Notes: generated by a model not told the origin, from the letters alone. A stretch of DNA of 64,000 nt from Bifidobacterium breve (GCA_945883725.1 CAMCXZ010000005.1:1-64000); one strand, 5' to 3'; counted from the first letter of the stretch, positions 1 through 8,863 are shown. Translations and numbers: made by a program.

Positions 1-483
1 GGCGATGAGCTCAAGATTTCTGTTCGCGTTATCGAAGGTAACAAGAGCCGTCTTCAGGTTTTCCAGGGAATCGTAATCCGTCGCCAAGGCGATGGCGTTC
101 GCGAAACTTTCACCATCCGCAAGGTTTCTTACGGCGTTGGTGTTGAGCGTACTTTCCCAGTACACACTCCAGTTATTGAAAAGATCGAACTAGTAAAGAA
201 GGGCGATGTACGTCGTGCCAAGCTTTACTACCTGCGCGATCTACGCGGCAAGGCTGCCAAGATTCGCGAAAAGCGCGATGGCGTTGAAGGTTACGGCGAT
301 GGAATTCTTTCAACCCCAGAACCAATTGTTGCAGCTGTTGTCGAAGCACCAGTTGAAGAGGCTGTTGTCGAAACTCCAGTTGTTGAGACTCCTGCCGTTG
401 AAGAAGCAGTAGTCCAAGCTCCAGAAGCTGTTGCTGAAGAAGTAGTTGCAGAAGCAGCTGCCGAAGATAAGCCAGCCGAATAA
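1..483 (+). CDS. rplS: 50S ribosomal protein L19, C-terminal part with acidic tail (5' end cut by window)
   Basis: The open frame runs from the first base with no start codon, so the gene begins outside the window; the ORF track shows only out-of-frame shadows here. The translation contains L19-type segments ([51 protein letters not shown]). L19 lies at the 30S-50S interface of the ribosome. After the normal end of the family, about residue 95 of the visible part, there is a tail of roughly 60 residues made mostly of Ala, Val, Glu and Pro. It is the usual upstream neighbour of lepB and rnhB. The identity is secure; the role of the tail is unknown. Confidence 0.95.
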   Translation, partial: GDELKISVRVIEGNKSRLQVFQGIVIRRQGDGVRETFTIRKVSYGVGVERTFPVHTPVIEKIELVKKGDVRRAKLYYLRDLRGKAAKIREKRDGVEGYGDGILSTPEPIVAAVVEAPVEEAVVETPVVETPAVEEAVVQAPEAVAEEVVAEAAAEDKPAE

Positions 484-511
484 CTTTTAAAGTTAAACGC
501 GGTTTGCGCAG

Positions 512-1195
512 ATGAGACGCAAGCGGTCTTTCTTACAAGAATTTCCAGTTCTAGTTGTTGTTGCACTTGTCGTATCACTTTTTATTAAGACTTTTGTAGT
601 ACAGTTTTTCTTTATTCCATCAGGTTCGATGGAGAACACACTTCAGATTGATGATCGCGTAGCGGTTAATCGCGTTCCATTTATCTCAAATAATATAAAG
701 CGCGGCGATGTAGTTGTTTTCCGTGACCCAGATAATTGGTTGCCAGCAGCAGATGTGAGTGATTCACCTTTTATTATTGCAAAAGTTAAAACTGCGTTAG
801 TTGCCGTTGGTGTTTTGCCTAATCCAGCCAAACAGTACTTAGTTAAGCGTGTTGTGGGCGTCGCCGGTGATCGCGTAATTTGCTGCACCACTACTGGAAA
901 AATTACCGTTAACGGCCAAGAGATGGTTGAGCCTTATATTTTTGCTGGCAATGTGCCAAGTGATATGAACTTTGATGTCACTGTACCAAAGGGAAAACTA
1001 TGGGTGATGGGCGATCATCGTGGCGCAAGCGCTGATTCTCGTTTTCATCAAGATGATATAAACAAGGGTTTTGTGCCACTTAATCGAATTACTGGTCGCG
1101 TACTAGCAGTCATCTGGCCAATTAAGAATATTTCTCTGGTTCCAAATGTTGATGCGTTAAATCAGCCAGCTGATAAAACAAAAACTAAGAAATAA
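512..1195 (+). CDS. lepB: Signal peptidase I
   Basis: This 227-residue membrane serine protease removes signal peptides from exported proteins outside the membrane. A short basic N-terminus is followed by one membrane segment (about residues 11-34). The catalytic Ser39 lies in PSGSMENTL and the catalytic Lys112 in YLVKRVVGVAGD; the C-terminal family box is GDHRGASADSR. The gene starts 28 bases after rplS and ends 2 bases before rnhB, so rplS-lepB-rnhB is probably one transcript, the common actinobacterial order. Length and motifs are normal. Confidence 0.96.
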   Translation: MRRKRSFLQEFPVLVVVALVVSLFIKTFVVQFFFIPSGSMENTLQIDDRVAVNRVPFISNNIKRGDVVVFRDPDNWLPAADVSDSPFIIAKVKTALVAVGVLPNPAKQYLVKRVVGVAGDRVICCTTTGKITVNGQEMVEPYIFAGNVPSDMNFDVTVPKGKLWVMGDHRGASADSRFHQDDINKGFVPLNRITGRVLAVIWPIKNISLVPNVDALNQPADKTKTKK

Positions 1196-1197
1196 CC

Positions 1198-1803
1198 ATG
1201 AAGGTGATCGAACAGCTATTAATTGAAGCTGGTATTTCACCAATTGCCGGAGTTGATGAAGCTGGTCGTGGCGCATGTGCTGGCCCATTAGTAGTGGCCG
1301 CAGTAATCTTGAAAGATCCGTTTCATCCTGATTTAGCACCAGTGCGTGATTCCAAAGAGATAAAAGAGAATAAACGAGAAGCCCTCTTTGATTTAGTAAT
1401 GGAGCACTGCCTTGCTTACAGCATCATTGAGATTCCGGCTGCCGAAGTTGACTCACGCGGTGTGCATGCGGCAAATCTCGATGGCATGCGCAGGGCAGTT
1501 CAAGCACTTAAGGTTTCACCGGCTTATGTTTTAACTGATGGGTATGCAATTGCTGGCTTAGCGCTTCCAAACTTAGCGGTTTGGAAAGGCGATCAAGTCG
1601 TTCACACAATTAGTGCCGCCTCAATTCTGGCGAAAGTTTATCGAGATCGCATCATGCGCCACCTCGATGAGAAATACCCGGCTTATGGTTTTGCTGGGCA
1701 TAAGGGCTATATCACTGCTAGCCATAGTCAATTGTTAACTGCAAATGGACCGTGTATAGAACATCGACGCTCTTTTGCTAATGTGGCAGCGCTACTTAAA
1801 TAA
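1198..1803 (+). CDS. rnhB: Ribonuclease HII
   Basis: The 201-residue enzyme cleaves RNA in RNA-DNA hybrids and removes single ribonucleotides from DNA. The signature GVDEAGRGACAGPLVVAAV holds catalytic Asp20 and Glu21; VLTDGYA and the SILAKVYRDR segment provide the remaining conserved acidic and basic residues. It begins 2 bases after the lepB stop. In many actinobacteria yraN and a comM-type Mg-chelatase follow rnhB, but here only 75 non-coding bases separate it from dprA. Confidence 0.96.
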   Translation: MKVIEQLLIEAGISPIAGVDEAGRGACAGPLVVAAVILKDPFHPDLAPVRDSKEIKENKREALFDLVMEHCLAYSIIEIPAAEVDSRGVHAANLDGMRRAVQALKVSPAYVLTDGYAIAGLALPNLAVWKGDQVVHTISAASILAKVYRDRIMRHLDEKYPAYGFAGHKGYITASHSQLLTANGPCIEHRRSFANVAALLK

Positions 1804-1878
1804 CCACAGCTTCTTCTCGGCCACAAGGCATTACATACAAGTTAATTAAGTCGGAATCGATCCATAGCCTCTGGCGTT

Positions 1879-2766
1879 ATGAGCAATGATCTTAAAATTT
1901 TTCAATCCGATAGCGAGATTCACTCCAGGGCAAGACTATTTAGTGCCATCGAAGGTGGATCTGCCTTTTGGTCCCGCGAGATTGAAAGTAAAGGTGCAGC
2001 GCAGGTTTTAAATTGCGCCCTCGAAGGTGGCTATGACCCAATTAAATACGCACGCACAATAGAGAAGATACAAAAGAGCAATGCTGACCAACTTCTGCAG
2101 AGCGTCCATGATGCGGGTTCAGTTTTTCTTATTCCAACTGATCCAAATTGGCCACAATCTGTAAGTGAATTGGCAGCACCACCGATTGCACTCGTGATTA
2201 AGGGCGACCCCGCACTCCTTAGCCGAGATTCGTTAGCGATTGTTGGTTCAAGAAATCCAACTCAATACGGTCTGCGCATTGCGCAAGATTTTGCCGCAGG
2301 TTTTGTTGATCGGCAATGGGCAATAATTAGTGGCGGCGCTTATGGAATAGATGCCGCCGCCCATAAAGGGGCACTTATCGCTGAAGGAATAACAGTTGCA
2401 GTGATAGCAACTGGAATAGACATCAATTATCCCGCAGGACATGCACGACTATTTGCTGAGATTGCTGAACTTGGTTGTTTAGTAAGTGAAGTACCACCTG
2501 GCACATCTGCAGTTCCAGCCCGCTTCTTAGCTCGTAATCGAATTATTGCGGCACTTTCAAATGCGACGCTAGTTGTTGAAGCTGCCTTTCGAAGTGGCTC
2601 ACTTAGAACTGCTCGCGATGCGGCGGAATTAATGCGCCCAGTTATGGCGATTCCAGGACCCATTACTTCACCAGTTAGTGAAGGTTGTCATCGCTTAATT
2701 GGTGAACGAGCTGCTGAAATAGTGACTTCAGTAGCAGATGCGGTGGAATTTCTTTCGCCAATGTAA
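1879..2766 (+). CDS. dprA: DNA processing protein DprA/Smf
   Basis: DprA binds incoming single-stranded DNA during transformation and loads RecA. The 295-residue protein has the Rossmann-like DprA core: LAIVGSRNPTQYG near residue 118, IISGGAYGIDAAAHKGAL, then RFLARNRIIAALS and SLRTARDAAE. The N-terminal ~70 residues form the helical pre-domain. The end, after EGCHRLIGERAAEIV, is short and shows no clear winged-helix extension. It is followed 15 bases later by era. Whether the cell is transformable cannot be judged here, as no com genes are present in the window. Confidence 0.93.
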   Translation: MSNDLKIFQSDSEIHSRARLFSAIEGGSAFWSREIESKGAAQVLNCALEGGYDPIKYARTIEKIQKSNADQLLQSVHDAGSVFLIPTDPNWPQSVSELAAPPIALVIKGDPALLSRDSLAIVGSRNPTQYGLRIAQDFAAGFVDRQWAIISGGAYGIDAAAHKGALIAEGITVAVIATGIDINYPAGHARLFAEIAELGCLVSEVPPGTSAVPARFLARNRIIAALSNATLVVEAAFRSGSLRTARDAAELMRPVMAIPGPITSPVSEGCHRLIGERAAEIVTSVADAVEFLSPM

Positions 2767-2781
2767 TGAGATGATTAGCCA

Positions 2782-3708
2782 ATGAGCACAGAGAGTGAAT
2801 TCCGATCGGGCTTCGTCGCCATTGTTGGCCGCCCAAATACCGGAAAATCAACTCTGGTTAATGCACTCGTTGGTAGCAAAGTAGTAATTACTTCGCCACA
2901 CCCAAACACCACTCGTCATGCCATCCGCGGCATCGTTAATGAGCCAGATTTCCAAGCGATATTAGTTGATACCCCAGGCGTGCATAAGCCCAAGACTCTT
3001 TTAGGTAAGCGCTTAAACGCGGTAGTTGAAGAGAGTTTAGATTCAGTTGATGTAATCATTATCTGTTTGCCAGCCGATGAAGAATCAGGTGCTGGTGATC
3101 AATACATTATTGATGAGATTGCTAAGCACCCCCGTAGCAAAAAGATTGCCCTAGTTACTAAAACAGATTTAATCAGCAAAGCTAATCTAGCGACTCGTTT
3201 AGCGAGCATCATGGCGATGGCTAAAGGATTTACTTGGGATGAAATCGTTCCAGTCTCGGCAGCAACTCATGAACAAATTGATCTGCTAAAGAAATTAATC
3301 GGCCAACAGTTAAAGCCAGGCCCAGAGTTTTATCCAACAAATATGCGCAGCGATCAAAGCATTGAGCAGTTAATCTGCGAATTAATTCGCGAAGCTGCAC
3401 TTCGTGATGCGCGCCAAGAACTGCCGCACTCAATCGTGGTAACTATTGATGAAATATCTGAGCGTGAGAAAACCGGCAGCAGGCCTTTCTTTGATATCCA
3501 CGCCACGGTTCACGTTGAACGTGATTCACAACGGGCCATCTTGCTGGGTCATCAAGGTGCACAATTAAAAGATATTGGCATGCGTGCTCGTGCTGACATT
3601 GAGCGCGAACTCGAAGCCCGTATCTTCCTTGGTCTTCACATCAAAGTATCTAAAGAATGGCAGCGTGATTCAAAGATGCTCGATAAATTAGGCTTTGCCG
3701 AGAATTAG
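2782..3708 (+). CDS. era: GTPase Era
   Basis: Era is an essential GTPase that helps 16S rRNA maturation and 30S assembly. The 308-residue protein shows G1 GRPNTGKST (about residues 16-24), the switch I Thr in NTTRHAI, G3 DTPG, G4 TKTD and G5 VSAA. The C-terminal KH domain includes the ILLGHQGAQLKDIGMRAR segment, which binds RNA. The hexamer GATGAT lies six bases before the ATG, so a leaderless start is possible. Length is normal for the family. Confidence 0.96.
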   Translation: MSTESEFRSGFVAIVGRPNTGKSTLVNALVGSKVVITSPHPNTTRHAIRGIVNEPDFQAILVDTPGVHKPKTLLGKRLNAVVEESLDSVDVIIICLPADEESGAGDQYIIDEIAKHPRSKKIALVTKTDLISKANLATRLASIMAMAKGFTWDEIVPVSAATHEQIDLLKKLIGQQLKPGPEFYPTNMRSDQSIEQLICELIREAALRDARQELPHSIVVTIDEISEREKTGSRPFFDIHATVHVERDSQRAILLGHQGAQLKDIGMRARADIERELEARIFLGLHIKVSKEWQRDSKMLDKLGFAEN

Positions 3709-3725
3709 CAGCCGGGCCGGTTGAG

Positions 3726-3731
3726 TAGAAT
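3726..3731 (+). promoter_or_regulatory. Candidate -10 (TAGAAT) of leaderless SOUL gene
   Basis: TAGAAT is followed by exactly six bases and then the ATG, so transcription would start at or next to the start codon. There is no Shine-Dalgarno sequence in the gap. No clear -35 was seen. Confidence 0.5.
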
Positions 3732-3737
3732 TTAGAA

Positions 3738-4256
3738 ATGACACAGCGACAGGAATTCCGAGTTATCGAGACTTTTCGTGATTTTGAAATTCGTGAGTAC
3801 AAACCCTGTGTTATTGCTGAAGTAAAAGTATCGGCCGATTACTCGAGTGCATCAAGCCGAGCATTTTCCTCACTCTTTGGATACATCTCTAGTGGCAATG
3901 GTAACTCCGAAAAAATCTCTATGACCGCCCCAGTGATTTCGGCTCAAAGACCTGATGATTCTAAGACTTGGTACGTATCATTTGTGATGCCAGCCGGAAG
4001 CAAAATCGAGAATATGCCGCAGCCAAATGATTCAAAAGTTTTGCTTCGTGATTTAGATTCGGAAATTTGCGTAGCTACTTCATTCCGAGGCAAAGCATCA
4101 TCTGAACTGTCCAGGAAGATGGAGGTTCAGCTTCGCGTGGCAGCCGCCAAAGAGAACTTGATGCTTTCGAATGAAACTAGAATTTGTCGCTTTGACCCGC
4201 CCTTTAAGCCAGGGTTCTTGCAATATAACGAGATCGTAATTCCGATTTCCCGTTAA
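3738..4256 (+). CDS. SOUL family haem-binding-type protein
   Basis: This 172-residue protein matches the SOUL/HEBP family: an N-terminal EFRVIETFRDFEIREYKPCVIAEV, the SSRAFSSLFGYISSGN segment, the motif KISMTAPVI, and a C-terminal FKPGFLQYNEIVIPI. Family members bind haem or other tetrapyrroles. The substrate and role in bacteria are mostly unproved, so no function is assigned beyond the fold. There is no signal peptide, so it is probably cytoplasmic. It runs convergent to the next gene with five bases between the stops. Confidence 0.88.
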   Translation: MTQRQEFRVIETFRDFEIREYKPCVIAEVKVSADYSSASSRAFSSLFGYISSGNGNSEKISMTAPVISAQRPDDSKTWYVSFVMPAGSKIENMPQPNDSKVLLRDLDSEICVATSFRGKASSELSRKMEVQLRVAAAKENLMLSNETRICRFDPPFKPGFLQYNEIVIPISR

Positions 4257-4261
4257 ATAAT

Positions 4262-5134
4262 TTAAGCAGTTACTGAGGGCTTACGGCTAGCCAAGAACGA
4301 ACCGATCATCACTAACGGCAAGCCAATCATGATTCCGATTGTAAGTGGCTCAGAGAGAATCAACACACCCAAGACCACAGCGACTGCGGTATTAATGTAA
4401 GTAACAATTGAAGATCGGGCTGGCCCAATTTCTTTCAAAACAATGAAGAATGAGATGAAAGCAAGTGCTGTACTAAATATGCCGAGGGCGATAAGCGAAA
4501 TAGCTGATTCTGCGTCGACAGAGCTTGGTGCCGGGAACTGCATAACCATAATTGGAGCGTAAGCAATAGCTGTGATACCCATAGCGAAGCCATTTATTGC
4601 TATGCCAGATACATCGGGCAATTTTTGGGTGATCCTCTGTACCGCATATGCGTAACTGATCGCTGCTACGAGAATCATGGCGATTGAAAGCGGATCAGAA
4701 GTTCCTAGGATACTTTCATATCCAACCAGTCCAACCAGTCCAACAAATCCGACAAAGAGACCAAACATTCGTCTGCTATGCCAAACTGTTTTATCACCAT
4801 TAATTGATGCAAATATTGTTGACCAAATTGGAACTGTTGCGATTAATAATCCAGCTAATCCGCTGCTGATCTTCTTTTCAGCATTAGTGATAAGAATCCA
4901 AGGAATCATCATTTCGAAGATGGCATAGGGAAGAACATATCGCCAGCCACGAATGGCATCCATTAATACCTTCTGATGCAGCGCAATCGGAATCAAAATT
5001 GCAGCGCCGATTAGAACTCGACCACAAACGATCACAGCAGGTGGAATATCTTCAACTGCTACTTTCATTAAGAGGTAAGGAATTCCCCAAAAAAACCCGG
5101 ATATTGCGAAGTGGAAAAGCGCGCGACGGGACAT
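4262..5134 (-). CDS. EamA/DMT family transporter
   Basis: The 290-residue protein has about ten hydrophobic helices arranged as two EamA repeats (roughly residues 5-135 and 150-285), the drug/metabolite transporter pattern. Recognisable stretches are FFWGIPYLLMKVAVEDIPP in the first repeat and GPARSSIVTYINTAVAVVLG near the second. It acts in the cytoplasmic membrane; the substrate cannot be read from sequence. An AAAGGA ribosome site precedes the ATG. It lies 22 bases downstream of glgA on the same strand, with no obvious functional link. Confidence 0.85.
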   Translation of the reverse strand: MSRRALFHFAISGFFWGIPYLLMKVAVEDIPPAVIVCGRVLIGAAILIPIALHQKVLMDAIRGWRYVLPYAIFEMMIPWILITNAEKKISSGLAGLLIATVPIWSTIFASINGDKTVWHSRRMFGLFVGFVGLVGLVGYESILGTSDPLSIAMILVAAISYAYAVQRITQKLPDVSGIAINGFAMGITAIAYAPIMVMQFPAPSSVDAESAISLIALGIFSTALAFISFFIVLKEIGPARSSIVTYINTAVAVVLGVLILSEPLTIGIMIGLPLVMIGSFLASRKPSVTA

Positions 5135-5156
5135 GTTTTCCTTTAGTTAATCAGAG

Positions 5157-6320
5157 CTATTTGATGAGCGATTGATAGAGCGCAAGAGTAGCGCGCGCAA
5201 CCGCGGGCCAGCCAAATTCGGCAGCTGCACGCTTGCGACCTGCCTCACCATATTGCTTTAGAAGTGCTGGATCTTTCATTAATTCAATAATCGCAGTCGA
5301 TAAATCACTTTCAAGTGTTGCACCATCGCCGGCGTAATTTACAAGTTTGCCTGTGCTGCCATCTGCAACTACTTCTGGAATTCCACCAACTCGAGTTGCC
5401 AGCACTGCTGTCTCGCAAGCCATAGCTTCGAGATTAACTATGCCCAATGGCTCATAGATAGAAGGGCAAATAAAGAGATCTGCCGAAGTTAATAGCGCGC
5501 AAAGTTTTTCATGTGGCAACATATCGGGGATCCAAATTACATTTGGTCGAGTTTTCTGCAGTTCTTCAATTAAAGCTTTAACTTCGTTGCCAATCGTTTC
5601 TTCATCAGGGCTGCCTGCTGCCAGAACTAAGCCATATTCAGCTGGCACTTTCTGCCAGGCTCGTAATAAGTGCGCTAATCCTTTTTGGCGAGTAATTCGA
5701 CCGACGAATATTGCGTATCGGCCAGTAATTCCTAGTTCTGTTAACAGTGCAGGGTCAGCAGTTGGTTTAAAGCGATCAACATCTACGCCATTGCGAATCG
5801 TGACCACTTTAGTTGGATCAACGCTTGGATAAGCGACTAGAACATCTGCGCGCATACCATCGCTAACCGCAATGATCGCATCGGCAGATTCGTAAGCGCT
5901 TTTTTCAGCCCACGACGAAATCTGATAGCCGCCACCTAGTTGATCAGCTTTCCAAGGACGTAGCGGCTCTAGCGAGTGAGCCGTAATTACGTGGGGGATG
6001 CCGTGAAGCATTGAACCGAAGTGACCAGCCATGTTGGCATACCAAGTGTGGCTGTGAATTACATTAACGTTTTGTAAATTATTTGCAATGTCTAAATCTG
6101 TTGCGATCGCTTGAACCGCTGGGTTAGCGTCTGCAAAAGAGGCCGGCGTTGAATAACCAATCGCACCATCATCGCGAACGCCACCGAAGCAATGAACATC
6201 TACTGAAACGCCATCAAGGTTGCGTAGCGCTTCGGTTAACTGCACAGCATGAACGCCAGCACCACCATAAACCTGTGGTGGCCACTCTTTAGTTACAAGT
6301 CCAACTCTGGTCGTTTTCAC
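5157..6320 (-). CDS. glgA: Glycogen synthase / maltose-1-phosphate synthase, GT4 (actinobacterial GlgA/GlgM type)
   Basis: The 387-residue GT-B glycosyltransferase uses ADP-glucose. The N-terminus has TKEWPPQVYGGAGVH, and the C-terminal donor domain has the E-x7-E motif in EPLGIVNLEAMA, after FVGRITRQKGL. It belongs to the actinobacterial GlgA family; the mycobacterial member in the same divergent position next to glgC (GlgM) makes maltose-1-phosphate, so either product is possible here. The start is GTG. The hexamer TACCCT lies six bases upstream, giving a likely leaderless transcript that shares its promoter spacer with glgC. Confidence 0.9.
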   Translation of the reverse strand: MKTTRVGLVTKEWPPQVYGGAGVHAVQLTEALRNLDGVSVDVHCFGGVRDDGAIGYSTPASFADANPAVQAIATDLDIANNLQNVNVIHSHTWYANMAGHFGSMLHGIPHVITAHSLEPLRPWKADQLGGGYQISSWAEKSAYESADAIIAVSDGMRADVLVAYPSVDPTKVVTIRNGVDVDRFKPTADPALLTELGITGRYAIFVGRITRQKGLAHLLRAWQKVPAEYGLVLAAGSPDEETIGNEVKALIEELQKTRPNVIWIPDMLPHEKLCALLTSADLFICPSIYEPLGIVNLEAMACETAVLATRVGGIPEVVADGSTGKLVNYAGDGATLESDLSTAIIELMKDPALLKQYGEAGRKRAAAEFGWPAVARATLALYQSLIK

Positions 6321-6342
6321 TTGGTAAGGGTATCGTTAGGAC
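6321..6342. promoter_or_regulatory. Overlapping bidirectional -10 elements between glgA and glgC
   Basis: The whole spacer between the two start codons is 22 bases. On the plus strand TATCGT (6331-6336) lies six bases before the glgC ATG. On the minus strand TACCCT (6327-6332) lies six bases before the glgA GTG. The two hexamers share the TA at 6331-6332. Both genes would be leaderless, and the -35 regions would lie inside the opposite genes. Confidence 0.6.
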
Positions 6343-7566
6343 ATGGCGCGCTTTGAACAACCACTCGGCATCGTCCTTGCGGGCGGCGAAGGTAAGCGTT
6401 TAATGCCGTTAACTGCAGATCGAGCAAAGCCCGCGGTTCCATTTGGTGGTTCATATCGCCTCGTAGATTTCGTTCTTTCAAATTTAGTAAATGCTGAGAT
6501 GCGCAAGATTGCGGTTTTAACTCAATATAAGTCGCATTCACTCGATCGCCACATAACCACAACATGGCGCATGTCCACTTTGCTAGGAAACTACGTAACT
6601 CCAGTTCCGGCGCAGCAACGTCTGGGCCCCCGTTGGTATACCGGTAGTGCCGATGCGATTTTGCAGAACTTCAATTTAATTCATGATGAGAATCCAAAGC
6701 ACATTGTGGTCTTCGGTGCTGATCACGTTTATCGTATGGACTCTAGCCAAATGTTTGATTTCCATTTGAGCACTGGTGCTGGTGTAACTGTTGCTGCCAT
6801 TCGCATGAAGCGCTCTGAAGCACATGACTTTGGCGTAATCGAATTAGCCGAAGATGGCGTAACCATTAAAGCTTTCCACGAGAAGCCAAGTGATCCACCT
6901 GCAATGCCAGGGCACCCAGATCTCTGTTTGGTTTCAATGGGTAACTACATTTTCAAGCGCGATGTAATGGAAGAAGCGCTAATTCTTGATTCTGAAGATC
7001 TGGAAAGTCGCCATGACTTAGGCGCAAATATCATTCCAATGATGACTGCTAATGGGGTCGCAAAGGTTTATGACTTTGCGACAAATAATGTGCCTGGTGA
7101 GACTGAGCGCGATAAAGGATATTGGCGCGATGTAGGTTCAATAGATGCCTATTACGATGCACATATGGATTTAGTTTCCATTCACCCAATTTTTAATCTC
7201 TATAACCGTGAATGGCCGCTACTCACCAATCCACCATCACTGCCACCAGCTAAGTTCAGTGAAGGTGGCCTGGCGCAAGATTCAATTGTTGGCGCCGGTT
7301 CAATTATTGTTGGCGGTCATGTAAATCGCTCGGTTGCTTCATACGATGTATTAGTTGAAAAAGGCGCATTCGTTGACGGTTCAGTTTTGATGCCAAATGT
7401 TCGAATTGGTGATCGCGCCGTAATTCGAAATGCAATCTTAGATAAGAGCGTAATTGTTGATCCGGGTGCTCAAATTGGCGTTGATCTTGATCGCGATCGC
7501 GAGCGTTTTACATTATCGCCAGGCGGAATTGTCGTTGTTGGTAAAGGCGTGCGGGTTACCGTTTAA
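6343..7566 (+). CDS. glgC: Glucose-1-phosphate adenylyltransferase
   Basis: GlgC makes ADP-glucose from ATP and glucose-1-phosphate, the donor for the divergent glgA product. The 407-residue protein has the nucleotidyltransferase N-terminus [28 protein letters not shown] and the [10 protein letters not shown] metal/nucleotide segment. The substrate lobe has GVIELAEDG and FHEKPSDPP. The C-terminal ~120 residues form a left-handed beta-helix ([30 protein letters not shown]). Length is normal. The pairing with glgA points to glycogen or alpha-glucan storage. Confidence 0.95.
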   Translation: MARFEQPLGIVLAGGEGKRLMPLTADRAKPAVPFGGSYRLVDFVLSNLVNAEMRKIAVLTQYKSHSLDRHITTTWRMSTLLGNYVTPVPAQQRLGPRWYTGSADAILQNFNLIHDENPKHIVVFGADHVYRMDSSQMFDFHLSTGAGVTVAAIRMKRSEAHDFGVIELAEDGVTIKAFHEKPSDPPAMPGHPDLCLVSMGNYIFKRDVMEEALILDSEDLESRHDLGANIIPMMTANGVAKVYDFATNNVPGETERDKGYWRDVGSIDAYYDAHMDLVSIHPIFNLYNREWPLLTNPPSLPPAKFSEGGLAQDSIVGAGSIIVGGHVNRSVASYDVLVEKGAFVDGSVLMPNVRIGDRAVIRNAILDKSVIVDPGAQIGVDLDRDRERFTLSPGGIVVVGKGVRVTV

Positions 7567-7797
7567 TTCCAGGCTGCTTGGCACGGCCACTACGCACTAA
7601 CTCGCCGGTAACTGCGTTTCGGATATCCAATTTCACAAATTAAGTCGAAGAATCTGCGCCAACAACTAGTTTTTGTTCGCCTTGGCTCGCGGGGCAAGGC
7701 TAGACTGTGATCGTCAACGTTGACCATATGAATATTTAGATTTCTCAACTTAAATCTTTAGCGAATCTAATTGACAGCGATATTGGAGTTTACGAAA

Positions 7798-8823
7798 ATG
7801 CGTATTGGAATCCTCACCGGCGGCGGCGACTGCCCAGGCTTAAATGCAGTGATTCGTGGAGTAGTTCAAAAGGGCATCAAAGAATATGGTCACGAGTTCG
7901 TAGGTTTTCGCGATGGCTGGAAAGGCCCACTAGAGGGTTTGACTATGCCGTTAACGCTTGAGAACACTCGCGATATCTTGCCTTTGGGCGGAACCATTCT
8001 TGGTTCTTCACGCACTAACCCATTTAAAATTGATAATGGCGTTGAGCGCATCAAAGAGAACCTGGCTGCCGCCGGCATTGATGCCTTGATCGCAATCGGC
8101 GGCGAAGACACACTCGGTGTGGCAACCAAGCTTGATGCCCTTGGCGTAAAAGTAATTGGTGTGCCAAAGACCATTGATAACGATCTGAACAACACGGACT
8201 ACACATTTGGTTTTGATACTTCAGTAAACATCGCAGTCGAAGCAATCGATCGCTTGCACACAACAGCACAATCACATCACCGTGCTTTGGTTGTTGAAGT
8301 AATGGGTCGTCATGCGGGCTGGATCGCACTCCATTCAGGTATGGCAAGTAGCGCGGCTTGTGTATTGATTCCAGAAGTTAAGTTCTCACTCGACAAAGTT
8401 TGTGCATATGTAAATTCTTGCTTCGAAAAGGGACAAGCCCCGATCATTGTTATTGCTGAAGGTGCGATTCCGCAAGATGGCGATATGGTTATCAAGGATC
8501 AAACGCTTGATGCTTTCGGTCACGTAAAGCTTTCTGGAATCGGTGAATGGTTGGCTCAAGCTGTTGAGGCCAAGACTGGTCACGAATCTCGCACCGTAGT
8601 TCTTGGCCATGTTCAACGTGGCGGAACTCCAAGTGCATTCGATCGCGTATTGGCTACTCGTTTTGGCTTGATGGCAATAACGGCTGCAAGCGAAGGCGAC
8701 TGGGGCAAGATGGTTGCACTCCACGGAACATCGATTGCTCGAGTCCCGTTGGCATCAGCAACTGACAAGCTTAAGACCGTTGATCCTTCACTCTACGCAG
8801 AGGCCGAGGTTTTCTTCGGATAA
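7798..8823 (+). CDS. pfp: 6-phosphofructokinase, residues typical of pyrophosphate-dependent enzymes
   Basis: This family phosphorylates fructose-6-phosphate in glycolysis. The ATG at 7798 is preferred to the upstream TTG at 7771 because GGAG lies nine bases before it and the product then starts MRIGILTGGGDCPGLN; the length is 341 residues. Two positions decide the phosphate donor: GGEDT puts Asp at position 104 and PKTIDND puts Lys at position 124. Asp/Lys is the pyrophosphate-using combination, while ATP enzymes have Gly at both. The PPi-type reaction is reversible, which would fit glycogen cycling with the adjacent glgC. Donor use is inferred, not shown. Confidence 0.88.
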   Translation: MRIGILTGGGDCPGLNAVIRGVVQKGIKEYGHEFVGFRDGWKGPLEGLTMPLTLENTRDILPLGGTILGSSRTNPFKIDNGVERIKENLAAAGIDALIAIGGEDTLGVATKLDALGVKVIGVPKTIDNDLNNTDYTFGFDTSVNIAVEAIDRLHTTAQSHHRALVVEVMGRHAGWIALHSGMASSAACVLIPEVKFSLDKVCAYVNSCFEKGQAPIIVIAEGAIPQDGDMVIKDQTLDAFGHVKLSGIGEWLAQAVEAKTGHESRTVVLGHVQRGGTPSAFDRVLATRFGLMAITAASEGDWGKMVALHGTSIARVPLASATDKLKTVDPSLYAEAEVFFG

Positions 8824-8851
8824 TTGGTCAACACCAATAACCAAGATTGCC

Positions 8852-8857
8852 TATTCT
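8852..8857 (+). promoter_or_regulatory. Candidate -10 (TATTCT) of leaderless DAHP synthase gene
   Basis: TATTCT is followed by six bases and the ATG. No ribosome site fits in the gap, so the transcript is probably leaderless. Confidence 0.5.
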
Positions 8858-8863
8858 TAAGCC

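Noticed and set aside
206-412. Leucine-rich 68-residue plus-strand ORF
   Set aside because: It is an out-of-frame reading of the rplS C-terminal repeat-like tail.
481-498. AACTTTTAAAGTT palindrome after rplS, as a terminator
   Set aside because: It is AT-only with no loop and no T run; rplS and lepB are probably co-transcribed.
7680-7701. GCCTTG/CAAGGC hairpin before the phosphofructokinase gene, as a terminator
   Set aside because: The T residues lie before, not after, the stem on the plus strand, and no T run follows on the minus strand.
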